From: Lentzea pudingi
GTDB lineage: Bacteria > Actinomycetota > Actinomycetes > Mycobacteriales > Pseudonocardiaceae
Reading direction: 5' to 3'
DNA: 64,000 nt
Assembly: GCF_014646255.1 (NCBI RefSeq)
Contig: NZ_BMNC01000021.1
Coordinates: forward strand, 1 to 64,000
Positions 7,822 to 17,214 of this stretch are shown in pieces. The translations under genes were made by a program, and so were the position numbers. The notes below the pieces were generated by a model that made no database searches, was not told the DNA's origin, and saw only the letters and a program-made list of their open reading frames with translations. Within the stretch, counting starts at the first letter, position 1. Every line of letters begins with the position of its first letter.

Positions 7822-9777
7822 GTGACCCATTGCCCTTACTGCGCGCTGCAGTGCTCCATGAGCGTCATCGACGGCCAGGTGACCCCTGGTCCCGGTGGGC
7901 TGTGCCAGAAGGGCTGGACGGCGGGGGAGTTGCTGCGCCATCCCGGCCGGCTCACCACGCCACTTCTGCACGGTTCACCGGTGTCCTGGGACGAGGCGCT
8001 GGACTTCGTGGCGTCGCGGATCACCTCCTACGAGCCCGACGAGGTCGCCGTGTTCGGCGGCGGCGGGCTGACGAACGAGAAGGCTTACGCGCTCGGCAAG
8101 TTCGCACGCGTGGCGTTGAAGACCTCGCAGATCGACTACAACGGCCGGTTCTGCATGTCGTCGGCCGCCGCCGCGGGCAACAAGGCGTTCGGCCTGGACC
8201 GCGGGCTGCCGTTCCCGCTCACGGACCTCCGCGGCGCGGACACCGTGCTGCTGGCCGGCTCGAACCCGGCCGAGACCATGCCGCCGTTCCTGCGGCACCT
8301 GGAGGGCGCGCGGCTGATCGTCATCGACCCGCGGCGCACGCCGACCGCCGAGCGCGCGACGTTGCACCTGCAGCCCGCGCCCGGCACGGACCTGGCGCTG
8401 GCACTGGGACTGCTGCACACCGCAGTCATCGAGGGCGTGATCGACAAGGAGTACATCTCCTCGCGCACCTCGGGTTTCGACGACGCGTGGCGGGTGGCCG
8501 CGGCGTGGTGGCCCGAGCAGGTCGAACGCGTCACCGGTGTCTCCGCCGCTGACCAGCGCGCTGCCGTGCACATGCTGGCCGGGCGGTCGTACGTGCTGAC
8601 CGGGCGCGGCACCGAGCAGCACGCGTCGGGCACCGACAACGTCTCGGCGTGGATCAACCTGGCGCTGGCGCTGGGACTGCCCGGCCGCGCGGGATCCGGT
8701 TACGGCTGCCTGACCGGGCAGGGCAACGGGCAGGGCGGGCGCGAGCACGGCCAGAAGGCCGACCAGCTGCCGGGCTACCGCAAGATCGACGATCCCGTTG
8801 CGCGGCAGCACATCATGGACGTCTGGGGTGTGTCGTCGTTACCCGGGCCGGGGCGCAGCGCGTACGAGCTGCTCGTCGCGGACGACATCAAGGCGATGCT
8901 CGTGTTCGGCAGCAACCCGGTGGTGTCGGCGCCGCGGGCGTCCGGTGTCGTCGACCGGTTCAAGGCGCTGGACCTGTTGGTGGTGGCGGACTTCGTGATG
9001 TCGGAGACCGCCGCGATGGCCGACGTCGTGTTCCCGGTCACGCAGTGGGCCGAGGAGGACGGCACGATGACCAACCTCGAAGGCCGGATCATCAGGCGCC
9101 GCAAGGCACTCGACCCACCAGACGGGGTGCGCAGCGACCTGGAGCTGTTGCAGGGCCTCGCTTCCCGGCTCGGCGTCGGCGAGAAGTTCCCGGTGCGGCC
9201 GGTCGAGGTCTTCGAGGAACTGCGCCGCGCGTCTGCGGGCGGTCTCTCCGACTACTCCGGCATCACCTACGAGCGGCTGGAGTCCGAGCAGCTGCACTGG
9301 CCGGTGCCGTCGGTCGACCACCCCGGTACGCCGAGGCTGTTCCTCGACGAGTTCGCGCACCCCGACGGCCTGGCGCGGTTCATCGCCGTCGACCACCGCG
9401 GCCCCGCCGAGCCGCCGGACGAGGAGTTCCCGTTGCAGGCCACCACCGGCCGCGTCCTGCAGCACTACCAGTCGGGGGCGCAGACGCGGCGGATCGACGA
9501 GCTGCTGAAGGCCGTCCCCGAGATGTACGTGGAGGTCCACCCGGACACGGCCGCGCGTTCCGGGCTTGCCCCCGGCGAGCCCGCGCACGTCGTGTCCCGG
9601 CGGGGAACGGTGACGGCGGTCGTGCGGTGCGTGCCGACCATGCGCGCCGACGCGGTGTTCCTGCCGTTCCACTTCCCCGGTGACGGGCGGGCCAACCTGC
9701 TCACCAACCCCGCGCTCGATCCCACGAGCCGGATGCCCGAGTTCAAGGTCTGCGCGGTTCGATTGGAGCGGGCATGA
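7822..9777 (+). CDS. nasA: Assimilatory nitrate reductase, catalytic subunit
   Basis: A 651-residue molybdopterin oxidoreductase of the Nas/NarB type, reducing nitrate to nitrite in the cytoplasm. The N-terminal [4Fe-4S] ligands are Cys4, Cys7, Cys11 and Cys28 (HCPYCALQC and GGLCQKGW). The Mo-ligand Cys lies in NGRFCMSS. The C-terminus has the MopB dinucleotide-binding domain (TTGRVLQHYQSGAQTRR). No Tat signal, consistent with assimilation. The GTG at 7822 leaves only three residues before the first Cys but is backed by the -10 element; longer forms cross the upstream stop region. ATGA overlap with the next gene. Needs the molybdenum cofactor. Confidence 0.93.
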   Translation: MTHCPYCALQCSMSVIDGQVTPGPGGLCQKGWTAGELLRHPGRLTTPLLHGSPVSWDEALDFVASRITSYEPDEVAVFGGGGLTNEKAYALGKFARVALKTSQIDYNGRFCMSSAAAAGNKAFGLDRGLPFPLTDLRGADTVLLAGSNPAETMPPFLRHLEGARLIVIDPRRTPTAERATLHLQPAPGTDLALALGLLHTAVIEGVIDKEYISSRTSGFDDAWRVAAAWWPEQVERVTGVSAADQRAAVHMLAGRSYVLTGRGTEQHASGTDNVSAWINLALALGLPGRAGSGYGCLTGQGNGQGGREHGQKADQLPGYRKIDDPVARQHIMDVWGVSSLPGPGRSAYELLVADDIKAMLVFGSNPVVSAPRASGVVDRFKALDLLVVADFVMSETAAMADVVFPVTQWAEEDGTMTNLEGRIIRRRKALDPPDGVRSDLELLQGLASRLGVGEKFPVRPVEVFEELRRASAGGLSDYSGITYERLESEQLHWPVPSVDHPGTPRLFLDEFAHPDGLARFIAVDHRGPAEPPDEEFPLQATTGRVLQHYQSGAQTRRIDELLKAVPEMYVEVHPDTAARSGLAPGEPAHVVSRRGTVTAVVRCVPTMRADAVFLPFHFPGDGRANLLTNPALDPTSRMPEFKVCAVRLERA

Positions 9778-11204
9778 GACGAGTCGTGATCGTCGGGTAC
9801 GGCATGGCGGGTGCGAGGCTGGCGGACGAGCTGCGCCGCCGTGACACCGGTATCTCCATCACCGTCGTGGGTGCGGAACCGCACGCCGCGTACAACAGGG
9901 TGCTGCTGTCGACCGTGGTGGCGGGCACGATGACGCCGGAGTCGACCCGGCTGCACGACGAGAAGTGGGCCGCGGAGCACGACATCGACCTGCACCTGGG
10001 CTGCGAGGTGCGGGAGGTCGACCGGGCCTCGCGGACCGTCGTGCTCGGCTCCGGCGAGTCCGTTCCCTACGACGCACTCGTCCTCGCCACCGGCAGCGTC
10101 CCCTGGGTCCCGCCGGCCGAGGGCCTCCTGGAGGACGGCGAGCTCGCGCCCGGCGTCGTCGCCTTCCGCACCCTCGACGACTGCGCCCGGATCGAGGCCA
10201 AGGCGCAGAAGGGCATGCCCGTGGCCGTCCTCGGCGGCGGCCTGCTCGGCATCGAGGCCGCTCGCGGCCTCGCCGGACGCGGCTGCCTGGTCACGGTCGT
10301 GCACCCCGTCGGCCACCTCATGGAACGCCAGCTCGACCCCGGCGCCGGCAGTGTCCTCGCCCGCACGCTCGGCAAGCTCGGCATCGAGTTCCGCCTGAAC
10401 GCGCTGGCCGCCAAGTACCTCCCCGGCGACGGTCTCGTCCTCGACGACGGCAGCCACGTGCCCGCCGAGCTCGTCGTGGTCTCCGCCGGCGTGCGCGCCG
10501 AGACGTCGCTCGCGGTCGCGGCGGGCCTGACCGTCGACCGCGGCATCGTCGTGGACGACGCGTTGCGCACGAACGATCCGCGCATCCACGCGATCGGCGA
10601 CTGCGCGCAGCACCCCGGCACGGTGTCCGGCCTGGTGCAGCCCGCGTGGGACCAGGCCGCCGTGCTCGCGGACCGCCTGACCGGCGTGAACCCGGCCGCG
10701 CGGTACAGCGGGACCTCCGTCGTGACGCGGTTGAAAGCGCGGGACGTCGACCTCGCGGCACTGGGTGACGTGCACACCGATGTGGACTGCCCGGACTCGG
10801 AAGTCCTGTGCTTCCAGGAACCTTCGCGCGGCCGGTACGCCAAGCTCGTGCTGCGCGACGACCGGGTGACGGGCGCGATCGTGCTCGGTGCGCCGGACGC
10901 GGCGGCCACGATCACCCAGCTCTACGACCGCGGGATTCCCGCACCGACCGACCGCCTGGCGTTGTTGCTGGGACGGGCGTTGCCCGCCGAGGCCGCGTCA
11001 CCGGCGGATCTGCCGTCCAGCGCGGTGATCTGCCGGTGCAACACCGTCTCGAAGGGACAGATCGTGTCGGCCTGGCGGGCGGGCGCGGAGTCGTTGCCGC
11101 AGCTCGCGGAGGCGACGCGCGCGACCACCGGCTGCGGTGGTTGCAAGGACGCGGTGTGCGGGTTGCTCGACTGGCTCGGGGCCTCACAGCCCGCGTCGGC
11201 CTGA
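9774..11204 (+). CDS. FAD-dependent electron-transfer subunit of nitrate reductase
   Basis: A 476-residue NAD(P)H:FAD oxidoreductase. The N-terminal Rossmann motif is VVIVGYGMAGARLA, a second dinucleotide fold reads VAVLGGGLLGIEAARGL, and the FAD site includes IHAIGDCAQHPG. A C-terminal BFD-like [2Fe-2S] domain has Cys in CRCNTVSK and CGGCKDAVC (about residues 420-462). This resembles the front half of NirB and probably feeds electrons to the upstream nitrate reductase. Coupled by ATGA. The order reductase, flavoprotein, transporter, nitrite reductase matches what I recall of the nasACKBDEF operon of Amycolatopsis mediterranei, where this would be nasC. Confidence 0.88.
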   Translation: MRRVVIVGYGMAGARLADELRRRDTGISITVVGAEPHAAYNRVLLSTVVAGTMTPESTRLHDEKWAAEHDIDLHLGCEVREVDRASRTVVLGSGESVPYDALVLATGSVPWVPPAEGLLEDGELAPGVVAFRTLDDCARIEAKAQKGMPVAVLGGGLLGIEAARGLAGRGCLVTVVHPVGHLMERQLDPGAGSVLARTLGKLGIEFRLNALAAKYLPGDGLVLDDGSHVPAELVVVSAGVRAETSLAVAAGLTVDRGIVVDDALRTNDPRIHAIGDCAQHPGTVSGLVQPAWDQAAVLADRLTGVNPAARYSGTSVVTRLKARDVDLAALGDVHTDVDCPDSEVLCFQEPSRGRYAKLVLRDDRVTGAIVLGAPDAAATITQLYDRGIPAPTDRLALLLGRALPAEAASPADLPSSAVICRCNTVSKGQIVSAWRAGAESLPQLAEATRATTGCGGCKDAVCGLLDWLGASQPASA

Positions 11205-11301
11205 TGTGCGGTGGAGTTGCCGTCACCGTCATAGGCCAGAACCCCCTGGTAACGCACGGTTTCTAGGTTTTTGACAACAGCCGAAGCCGCGGAGGACGTA
11301 C

Positions 11302-12603
11302 ATGAGCTGGATCGACCACTGGGAGCCGGAGAAGCCCGAGTTCTGGGAGTCCACCGGCAAGCGGATCGCCCGCAAGAACCTGGCACTCTCGATCTTCGCG
11401 GAGAACCTCGGGTTCAGCGTGTGGGTGCTGATGAGCATCGTGGTGGTGAGCCTCGGCTCGGTGGGCTTCGACTTCAGCGTCGGTCAGCAGTTCTGGCTGC
11501 TGATCGTGCCCAACCTCGTCGGCGCCGTGCTGCGGGTGCCGTACACGTTCGCGGTGCCCCGGTTCGGTGGCCGGCTGTGGACGACGATCAGCGCCGGGTT
11601 GCTGCTGATCCCGTGCACGATGCTGGCCTACGCCGTGTCGACGCCGGGCACGCCGTACTGGTTCTTCCTGCTCACCTCGGCCGCGATGGGCCTGGGCGGC
11701 GGCAACTTCTCGTCGTCGATGGCGAACATCTCGTTCTTCTACCCGGAGGGCAAGAAGGGCCTGGCGCTCGGCATGAACGCGGCCGGCGGCAACCTCGGCG
11801 TCGCGATCACGCAGCTCGTCGTGCCGTTCGTGATCACCTTCGGCACCGGGATCAACCTGGCCTACGCGGCGTTGATCTGGATGCCGTTCGTCGTCGTCGC
11901 CACGGCCCTCGCGTGGCTGTTCATGGACAGCCTGACGCAGGCCAAGCCGGACGGGCAGTCCTACAAGCTGGCGCTGTCGAACCAGCACACGTGGGTGATG
12001 TCGTTCCTGTACATCGGCACGTTCGGGTCGTTCATCGGGTACTCGTTCGCGTTCCCGTCGCTGATCAAGCTGAGCTTCGTGGACTACAAGGGCTGGGTGG
12101 CGCTCGCGTTCCTGGGCGCGCTGATCGGCTCGGTGGCCCGGCCGTTCGGTGGCTGGCTCGCGGACCGCGTCGGTGGCGCGAAGGTGACGCTCGGGACGTT
12201 CGTCGGGCTCGCCGTCGGCACGATCGGTGTGATGGTCAGCGTCGACTCGCGGAACTTCGCGTTGTTCTTCGGTTCGTTCATCGCGCTGTTCGTGCTGGCG
12301 GGCGTGGGCAACGGGTCGACGTACCGGATGATCCCGGCGATCTTCCGGACGCAGTCCGCCGACGACAAGTCCGCCAAGCGGCAGGCCGCCGCGGTGGTCG
12401 GCATCGCCGGTGCCATCGGCGCCGCCGGTGGTGTGCTGGTCAACCTGGTGTTCAAGTTCTCGCTCGAGGGGTCGAAGACGCTGACGCCCGCGCTGACCGC
12501 GATCCTCGTGTTCTACGGGCTCTGCCTGGGCACGACGTGGTGGTTCTACCTGCGGCGCAACGTGTTCGCGGCGCGTCCGTCGCTCGCGTACGCGGGCGTG
12601 TGA
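11302..12603 (+). CDS. narK: Nitrate/nitrite MFS transporter NarK
   Basis: A 433-residue major facilitator protein with about 12 membrane segments. It carries the nitrate-porter signature in GGGNFSSSMANISFF and the following GMNAAGGNLGV, the two conserved Gly-rich nitrate motifs. It imports nitrate (and/or exports nitrite) for the operon. The ATG at 11302 follows GGAGGACGTAC. The 97-base gap upstream could allow an internal promoter, for example TAGGTT at 11264, but co-transcription with the upstream reductase genes is likely. Confidence 0.92.
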   Translation: MSWIDHWEPEKPEFWESTGKRIARKNLALSIFAENLGFSVWVLMSIVVVSLGSVGFDFSVGQQFWLLIVPNLVGAVLRVPYTFAVPRFGGRLWTTISAGLLLIPCTMLAYAVSTPGTPYWFFLLTSAAMGLGGGNFSSSMANISFFYPEGKKGLALGMNAAGGNLGVAITQLVVPFVITFGTGINLAYAALIWMPFVVVATALAWLFMDSLTQAKPDGQSYKLALSNQHTWVMSFLYIGTFGSFIGYSFAFPSLIKLSFVDYKGWVALAFLGALIGSVARPFGGWLADRVGGAKVTLGTFVGLAVGTIGVMVSVDSRNFALFFGSFIALFVLAGVGNGSTYRMIPAIFRTQSADDKSAKRQAAAVVGIAGAIGAAGGVLVNLVFKFSLEGSKTLTPALTAILVFYGLCLGTTWWFYLRRNVFAARPSLAYAGV

Positions 12604-12714
12604 CGCACACCGCTCTGATCTGCGGCGAGAGTTTCCTTTAACACCCGCGCAATGTCGCGGACCTTGGGATGACACGCCGCCCGGTGAGCATACGGGCGGA
12701 AGGAGGTATGCCCG

Positions 12715-15183
12715 ATGACTTCGTTGAGCAGCAGGACCCTGGTCGTGATCGGCAACGGCATGGTCGGCCACCGGCTCGTCGAGATCCTCCGTGACTCGTC
12801 CTGGCGGATCGTCGTGTTCGGCGAGGAGTCCCGTCCCGCCTACGACCGCGTCGCCCTGTCGTCCTACGTGGACAGCTGGGACTCCGCGGACCTGGAGCTG
12901 CCCGCGCTGAGCGGATGTGAGCTCAGGCTCGGCGAGAAGGCCGTGTCCGTGGACCGCGACCGCAAGGTCGTCGTGGGCGCCTCCGGTGTCGAGATCTCCT
13001 ACGACGCCCTGGTGCTGGCCACCGGCTCGGTACCGTTCGTACCGCCCGTACCCGGCCGTGACCTGCCCGGTTGCCACGTCTACCGGACAATCGACGACCT
13101 GGACGAGATCCGGGCGACGGTGGAGGCGGCCTCCCGCCCCGGCCGGCGTTCCGGGATGGTGCTCGGCGGCGGTCTGCTCGGGCTCGAGGCGGCCAACGCG
13201 TTGCGCGGCATGGGAGTCTCGCCGCACGTCGTCGAACTGGCGCCGCGGCTCATGCCGATCCAGGTCGACGACGGCGGTGCGGCGCTGCTCAAGCGGCTCG
13301 TCGAGAAGCTCGACCTGACCGTGCACACCGGTACGTCCGCCTCCTCGATCGAACGCGACGGGACGCGGTTGATCGCCAAGCTGGCCTCCGGTCTCGAGCT
13401 CGACCTGGACGTGGTGGTGTTCAGCGCCGGCATCCGGCCGCGCACCGACCTCGACCTGGGGCTGGAGCTGGGGCCGCGCGGCGGGTACCTGGTCGACGCG
13501 GCCTGCCGGACCTCCGATCCGCACGTGTTCGCGATCGGTGAGTGCGCCGCCGTCGAGGGTGTGACGTACGGGCTCGTCGCTCCCGGCTACTCGATGGCCG
13601 AGGTGGTCGCCGACCAGATCTCCGGTGGTGCGCGGGCGTTCCCCGGTGCCGACGTGTCCACGAAGCTGAAGCTGCTCGGGGTGGACGTCGCGTCGTTCGG
13701 CGATGCGCACGCCGCCACCGAGGGCGCGCTGGAAGTCGTCGTCAACAACGCCGTTGCCGGCACTTACAGCAAGCTCGTGGTGTCGGACGACGCGCGGATC
13801 CTGCTGGGTGGCGTGCTCGTCGGGGACGCCTCGTCCTACCTGTCGCTCCGGCCGTTGGTGGGCAAGGAAGTTCCGGCCGCACTGCTGCAGCCCGGTGGTG
13901 CTGTGGACGTGGAGATGCCTGCGGACGCACAGGTCTGCTCCTGCCTCGCGGTGACCAAGCAGACCATCACCGACGCGATCCAGTCCGGTGTGGCGTGCGA
14001 CGTCGCCGAGCTGAAGGCGTGCACCAAGGCCGGCACGGGGTGCGGTTCGTGCGTGCCGATGTTGAAGAAGCTGCTGACCGAGTGCGGTGTCGAGCAGTCC
14101 AAGGCGTTGTGCGAGCACTTCACCTACTCCCGCGCGGAGCTGTTCGAGATCATCCGGGCGACGCGCGTGACGACGTTCTCCGCGTTGGTCGAGAAGCACG
14201 GCACCGGACGCGGGTGCGACATCTGCAAGCCCGCGGTGGCGTCGATCCTGGCGTCGCTGGGCAACGGGCACATCCTGGGCGAGGCGCAGGTCTCGTTGCA
14301 GGACACCAACGACAAGTTCCTGGCGAACCTCCAGCGCAACGGCACGTACTCGGTCGTGCCGCGCATCCCCGGCGGGGAGATCACGCCGGAGAAGCTGATC
14401 GTCATCGGCGAGGTGGCCCGCGACTACGGGCTCTACACGAAGATCACCGGCGGCCAGCGCATCGACCTGTTCGGCGCGACCGTCGACCAGTTGCCGGAGA
14501 TCTGGCGGCGGCTCGTCGACGCGGGCTTCGAGTCCGGGCACGCGTACGGCAAGTCGTTGCGCACGGTGAAGTCCTGCGTCGGTACGACCTGGTGTCGTTA
14601 CGGCGTGCAGGACTCCGTCGGTCTCGCGATCGAGCTGGAGCTGCGCTACCGGGGACTGCGGTCGCCGCACAAGCTCAAGTCGGCGGTCTCCGGGTGCGCG
14701 CGCGAGTGCGCCGAGGCGCGTGGCAAGGACTTCGGCGTGATCGCCACGGAGAACGGCTGGAACCTCTACGTGGGTGGCAACGGTGGCTTCACGCCTCGCC
14801 ACGCCGATCTCCTGGTGTCCGATGTGGACACCGAGGAGCTGATCCGGATCATCGACCGGTTCCTGATGTTCTACATCCGCACGGCGGACCGGCTGCAGCG
14901 CACCTCGGTGTGGCTGGAAGGGCTCGACGGCGGGCTCGACCACCTGCGCGAGGTCGTCGTCGACGACAAGCTCGGCATCTGCGCGGAACTGGAGACCGCG
15001 ATGGAGTCGCACGTCTCCGACTACGCCGACGAGTGGCGCGGAGTGCTGGAGGACCCGGAGAAGCTGGCCCGGTTCACGTCGTTCGTGAACGCTCCTGGCG
15101 TGCCGGACCCCTCGATCTCGTTCCGCGCTGAACGCGGTCAGCGCGTCCCCGTCTCCCTCGGCATCCCGGAGGTCGTCAGGTGA
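12715..15183 (+). CDS. nirB: Assimilatory nitrite reductase, large subunit
   Basis: An 822-residue NAD(P)H-dependent siroheme nitrite reductase. Domain order: FAD/NAD(P) oxidoreductase (VVIGNGMVGHRLVE, then GGGLLGLEAANALRGMG), two BFD-like [2Fe-2S] segments (CSCLAVTKQT...CGSCVP near 405-450, and GRGCDICKP near 500), a ferredoxin-like half domain, and the siroheme/[4Fe-4S] domain with Cys pairs in SCVGTTWCRYG and SGCARECAEARG. It makes ammonia from nitrite in the cytosol. The ATG at 12715 has GGAGG eight bases upstream; an ATG at 12708 is out of frame. The 111-base gap before it may hold a secondary promoter. GTGA overlap with nirD. Confidence 0.96.
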   Translation: MTSLSSRTLVVIGNGMVGHRLVEILRDSSWRIVVFGEESRPAYDRVALSSYVDSWDSADLELPALSGCELRLGEKAVSVDRDRKVVVGASGVEISYDALVLATGSVPFVPPVPGRDLPGCHVYRTIDDLDEIRATVEAASRPGRRSGMVLGGGLLGLEAANALRGMGVSPHVVELAPRLMPIQVDDGGAALLKRLVEKLDLTVHTGTSASSIERDGTRLIAKLASGLELDLDVVVFSAGIRPRTDLDLGLELGPRGGYLVDAACRTSDPHVFAIGECAAVEGVTYGLVAPGYSMAEVVADQISGGARAFPGADVSTKLKLLGVDVASFGDAHAATEGALEVVVNNAVAGTYSKLVVSDDARILLGGVLVGDASSYLSLRPLVGKEVPAALLQPGGAVDVEMPADAQVCSCLAVTKQTITDAIQSGVACDVAELKACTKAGTGCGSCVPMLKKLLTECGVEQSKALCEHFTYSRAELFEIIRATRVTTFSALVEKHGTGRGCDICKPAVASILASLGNGHILGEAQVSLQDTNDKFLANLQRNGTYSVVPRIPGGEITPEKLIVIGEVARDYGLYTKITGGQRIDLFGATVDQLPEIWRRLVDAGFESGHAYGKSLRTVKSCVGTTWCRYGVQDSVGLAIELELRYRGLRSPHKLKSAVSGCARECAEARGKDFGVIATENGWNLYVGGNGGFTPRHADLLVSDVDTEELIRIIDRFLMFYIRTADRLQRTSVWLEGLDGGLDHLREVVVDDKLGICAELETAMESHVSDYADEWRGVLEDPEKLARFTSFVNAPGVPDPSISFRAERGQRVPVSLGIPEVVR

Positions 15184-15491
15184 TCGTCTGTGACTTCGAC
15201 GTGTTGCGTCCGGAACAGGGCGTCGCGGCTTTGCTGCCCGACGGCTCGCAGGTGGCGGTGTTCCTGACCGCGGAGGGTTCTCTGCACGCCCTGGACAACA
15301 TCGACCCGTTCAGCGGCGCCGCGGTGCTATCGCGCGGCATCGTGGGCGACCGCGGCGGCGTGCCGGTCGTGGTGTCACCGGTCTACAAGCAGGCGTTCGA
15401 GCTGGCGACGGGCAAGTGCCTGGAGGAGCCGTCCGTGTCCGTTGCGGTGCATCAGGTGCGCGTGCGTGACGGTGTTGTGGAGCTGACATGA
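15180..15491 (+). CDS. nirD: Assimilatory nitrite reductase, small subunit
   Basis: A 103-residue Rieske-fold NirD protein. As usual for this subunit it lacks the Cys/His cluster ligands of true Rieske proteins: the expected site reads LDNIDPFSGAAVLSRG. It partners NirB in nitrite reduction. Its GTG overlaps the nirB stop (GTGA) and its own stop overlaps the next ATG (ATGA), so it is tightly coupled on both sides. Confidence 0.93.
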   Translation: MIVCDFDVLRPEQGVAALLPDGSQVAVFLTAEGSLHALDNIDPFSGAAVLSRGIVGDRGGVPVVVSPVYKQAFELATGKCLEEPSVSVAVHQVRVRDGVVELT

Positions 15492-16579
15492 CGGGCCCGT
15501 TGGCGGGCTTCACGATCGGCGTCACCGCGGCTCGCCGCGCCGACGAGCTCATCGCGATGCTGGAGCGCAAGGGCGCGTCCGTCGTGCACGGGCCGGCTTT
15601 GCGGATCGTGCCGTTGCCCGACGACGCGACTCTGCACGCGGCGACGCTGGAGCTCGTGTCCTCTCCGGTGGACGTCGTCGTCGCCACCACCGCCATCGGG
15701 TTCCGCGGGTGGTTCGAGGCTGCCGAGGGGTGGGGGCTGGCCGCGCGGTTGCACCGTGCGTTGGAGGGCGCTGTCGTGTTGCCGCGCGGGCCCAAGGCGA
15801 AGGGTGCGGTTCGGGCCGCCGGACTGGTCGAGGCGTGGTCGCCCTCGTCCGAGTCGAACGCCGAGTTGTTGCAGTACCTGTTGCGGATGGGGGTGTCCGG
15901 GAAGCGGGTGGCCGTGCAGCTGCACGGGGAGCCGTTGCCGGACTTCGTGAACACCCTTGCCGCCGCTGGGGCCGATGTCGTCGAGATCCCTGTCTACCGG
16001 TGGGAGCCGCCGGCTGATGTCGGGCCGTTGTTGCGGTTGATCGACGCTGTGGTGGCCGGTCAGGTGGACGCCTTGACGTTCACCTCGGCGCCCGCCGCTT
16101 CCTCGGTGTTGCGGACGGCTCCGGATTCCGGCGCCCTGATTTCCTGTTTGCGGCGGGATGTCCTGGTTGTCGGCGTAGGCGCCATCACCGCTGGGCCGTT
16201 GGTCGCCGCTGGAATTCCTGTGGTGCAGCCCGCTCGGTCCCGGATCGGGTCGATGGTGCGGGAGTTGGCCGTGGAGCTGCCCGCTCGGGCGTTGCGGCTG
16301 CGGATTGCCTCGCGGGACATGGAGATGCGTGCTCAGGCCGTGGTGATCGACGGTGAGCTGCGGCCCGTCGCGCCTGCGCCGATGGCGGTGTTGCGGACGT
16401 TGGTCGCGGCTCGGGGGCGTGTGGTGTCACGGCAGGAACTGTTGGCTGCCTTGCCCTCTGGAGGGGAGGAGCACGCCGTCGAGACGGCCATCGGGCGGTT
16501 GCGGACCGCTTTGGGGTCGCCGCAGATGGTGTGCACGGTTGTGAAGCGTGGGTACCGGCTAGCTATGGAGCCTGCATGA
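15488..16579 (+). CDS. hemD: Uroporphyrinogen-III synthase fused to a winged-helix domain
   Basis: A 363-residue fusion. Residues about 1-265 are a HemD fold (GFTIGVTAARRADELIAML, later LTFTSAPAASSVL), which closes the tetrapyrrole ring toward siroheme. Residues about 275-363 are an OmpR/PhoB-type DNA-binding domain (MAVLRTLVAARGRVVSRQEL, then VETAIGRLRTALG and KRGYRLA) without a receiver domain. Similar fusions sit in nitrite-reductase operons of other actinobacteria (for example Rv0260c, as I recall). It may supply siroheme and also regulate the operon; DNA binding is inferred. ATGA-coupled at both ends. Confidence 0.9.
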   Translation: MTGPLAGFTIGVTAARRADELIAMLERKGASVVHGPALRIVPLPDDATLHAATLELVSSPVDVVVATTAIGFRGWFEAAEGWGLAARLHRALEGAVVLPRGPKAKGAVRAAGLVEAWSPSSESNAELLQYLLRMGVSGKRVAVQLHGEPLPDFVNTLAAAGADVVEIPVYRWEPPADVGPLLRLIDAVVAGQVDALTFTSAPAASSVLRTAPDSGALISCLRRDVLVVGVGAITAGPLVAAGIPVVQPARSRIGSMVRELAVELPARALRLRIASRDMEMRAQAVVIDGELRPVAPAPMAVLRTLVAARGRVVSRQELLAALPSGGEEHAVETAIGRLRTALGSPQMVCTVVKRGYRLAMEPA

Positions 16580-17211
16580 AGCTCGTGTTGGCGTTTCACG
16601 GGACGCGGGATCCTCGTGGGCCTGTGGTGTGCGCGGAGATCGCTGCCGCGGTTCAGGCTTTGGTGGACGTGCCGGTGGTCGTGGCCTACGCGGATGTCCG
16701 GGAACCGTCCGTCCGGTCCGTTGTGGACGGACCTTGTGTCGTGGTGCCGGTGTTCCTGGCCGCCGGCTACCACGTCCGGGTGGACATTCCGGAGCAGATC
16801 GGTGGCCGTCCCGACGTCGTGCTGACCTCGCCGGTGGCGCTGGACGCGGTGCCGGCGGTGCGCGACAGGTTGCGGGAGGCAGGTTTCCGCCGCGGCGACG
16901 CAGTCGTGCTCGCCGCGGCGGGTTCGTCCGACGCCCGGGCTCTGGCCACGGTGCGGCGTGCGGCCGCGTTGCTCGGCGCGTCCGCGGTGGGGTACGTGGC
17001 CACCGCCACGCCTCGGGTGCCCGACGTGGTGGCCGGGATGCGCGGGCGCAGAGTGGCCGTCGCGTCGTGGTTGCTGGCACCCGGTGTGTTCCACGGCTCG
17101 CTCGCCGCCTGTGGCGCGGACGTCGTCGCCGAACCCGTCGGGGCGCATCCGCTCCTGGTCGACGTGCTGGTGCGCAGGTACTACGAGGCCCGGTTGTCGC
17201 GCACCGCGTGA
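16576..17211 (+). CDS. Sirohydrochlorin chelatase (CbiX/SirB type)
   Basis: A 211-residue class II chelatase-like protein. The start MKLVLAFHGTRDPRG carries the conserved metal/porphyrin-binding His near the N-terminus, and AAAGSSDARALATVRR opens the second half-repeat. In this operon it would insert Fe2+ into sirohydrochlorin to make siroheme for NirB. The ATG overlaps the hemD stop (ATGA). It ends three bases before the convergent alkyltransferase-like gene, leaving no room for a separate terminator. Confidence 0.88.
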   Translation: MKLVLAFHGTRDPRGPVVCAEIAAAVQALVDVPVVVAYADVREPSVRSVVDGPCVVVPVFLAAGYHVRVDIPEQIGGRPDVVLTSPVALDAVPAVRDRLREAGFRRGDAVVLAAAGSSDARALATVRRAAALLGASAVGYVATATPRVPDVVAGMRGRRVAVASWLLAPGVFHGSLAACGADVVAEPVGAHPLLVDVLVRRYYEARLSRTA

Positions 17212-17214
17212 CGG

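Noticed and set aside
11249..11276. GlnR-like GTAAC/GTTTC pair and a TTGACA before narK; also GTCAT/GAAAC before the nitrate reductase
   Set aside because: The half-site spacings (5 and 11 bases) do not match the gTnAC-n6-GaAAC consensus, and the TTGACA is too close to the ATG to be a -35. GlnR control is likely biologically but not shown by these sites.
12708..12710. ATG as an alternative nirB start
   Set aside because: It is out of frame with nirB and only two bases from the GGAGG.
11263..15012. A 1249-codon open frame antisense to narK and nirB
   Set aside because: It mirrors the third-position GC bias of the plus-strand genes, has His/Arg/Gln-rich composition and shows no domain; narK and nirB are unmistakable.
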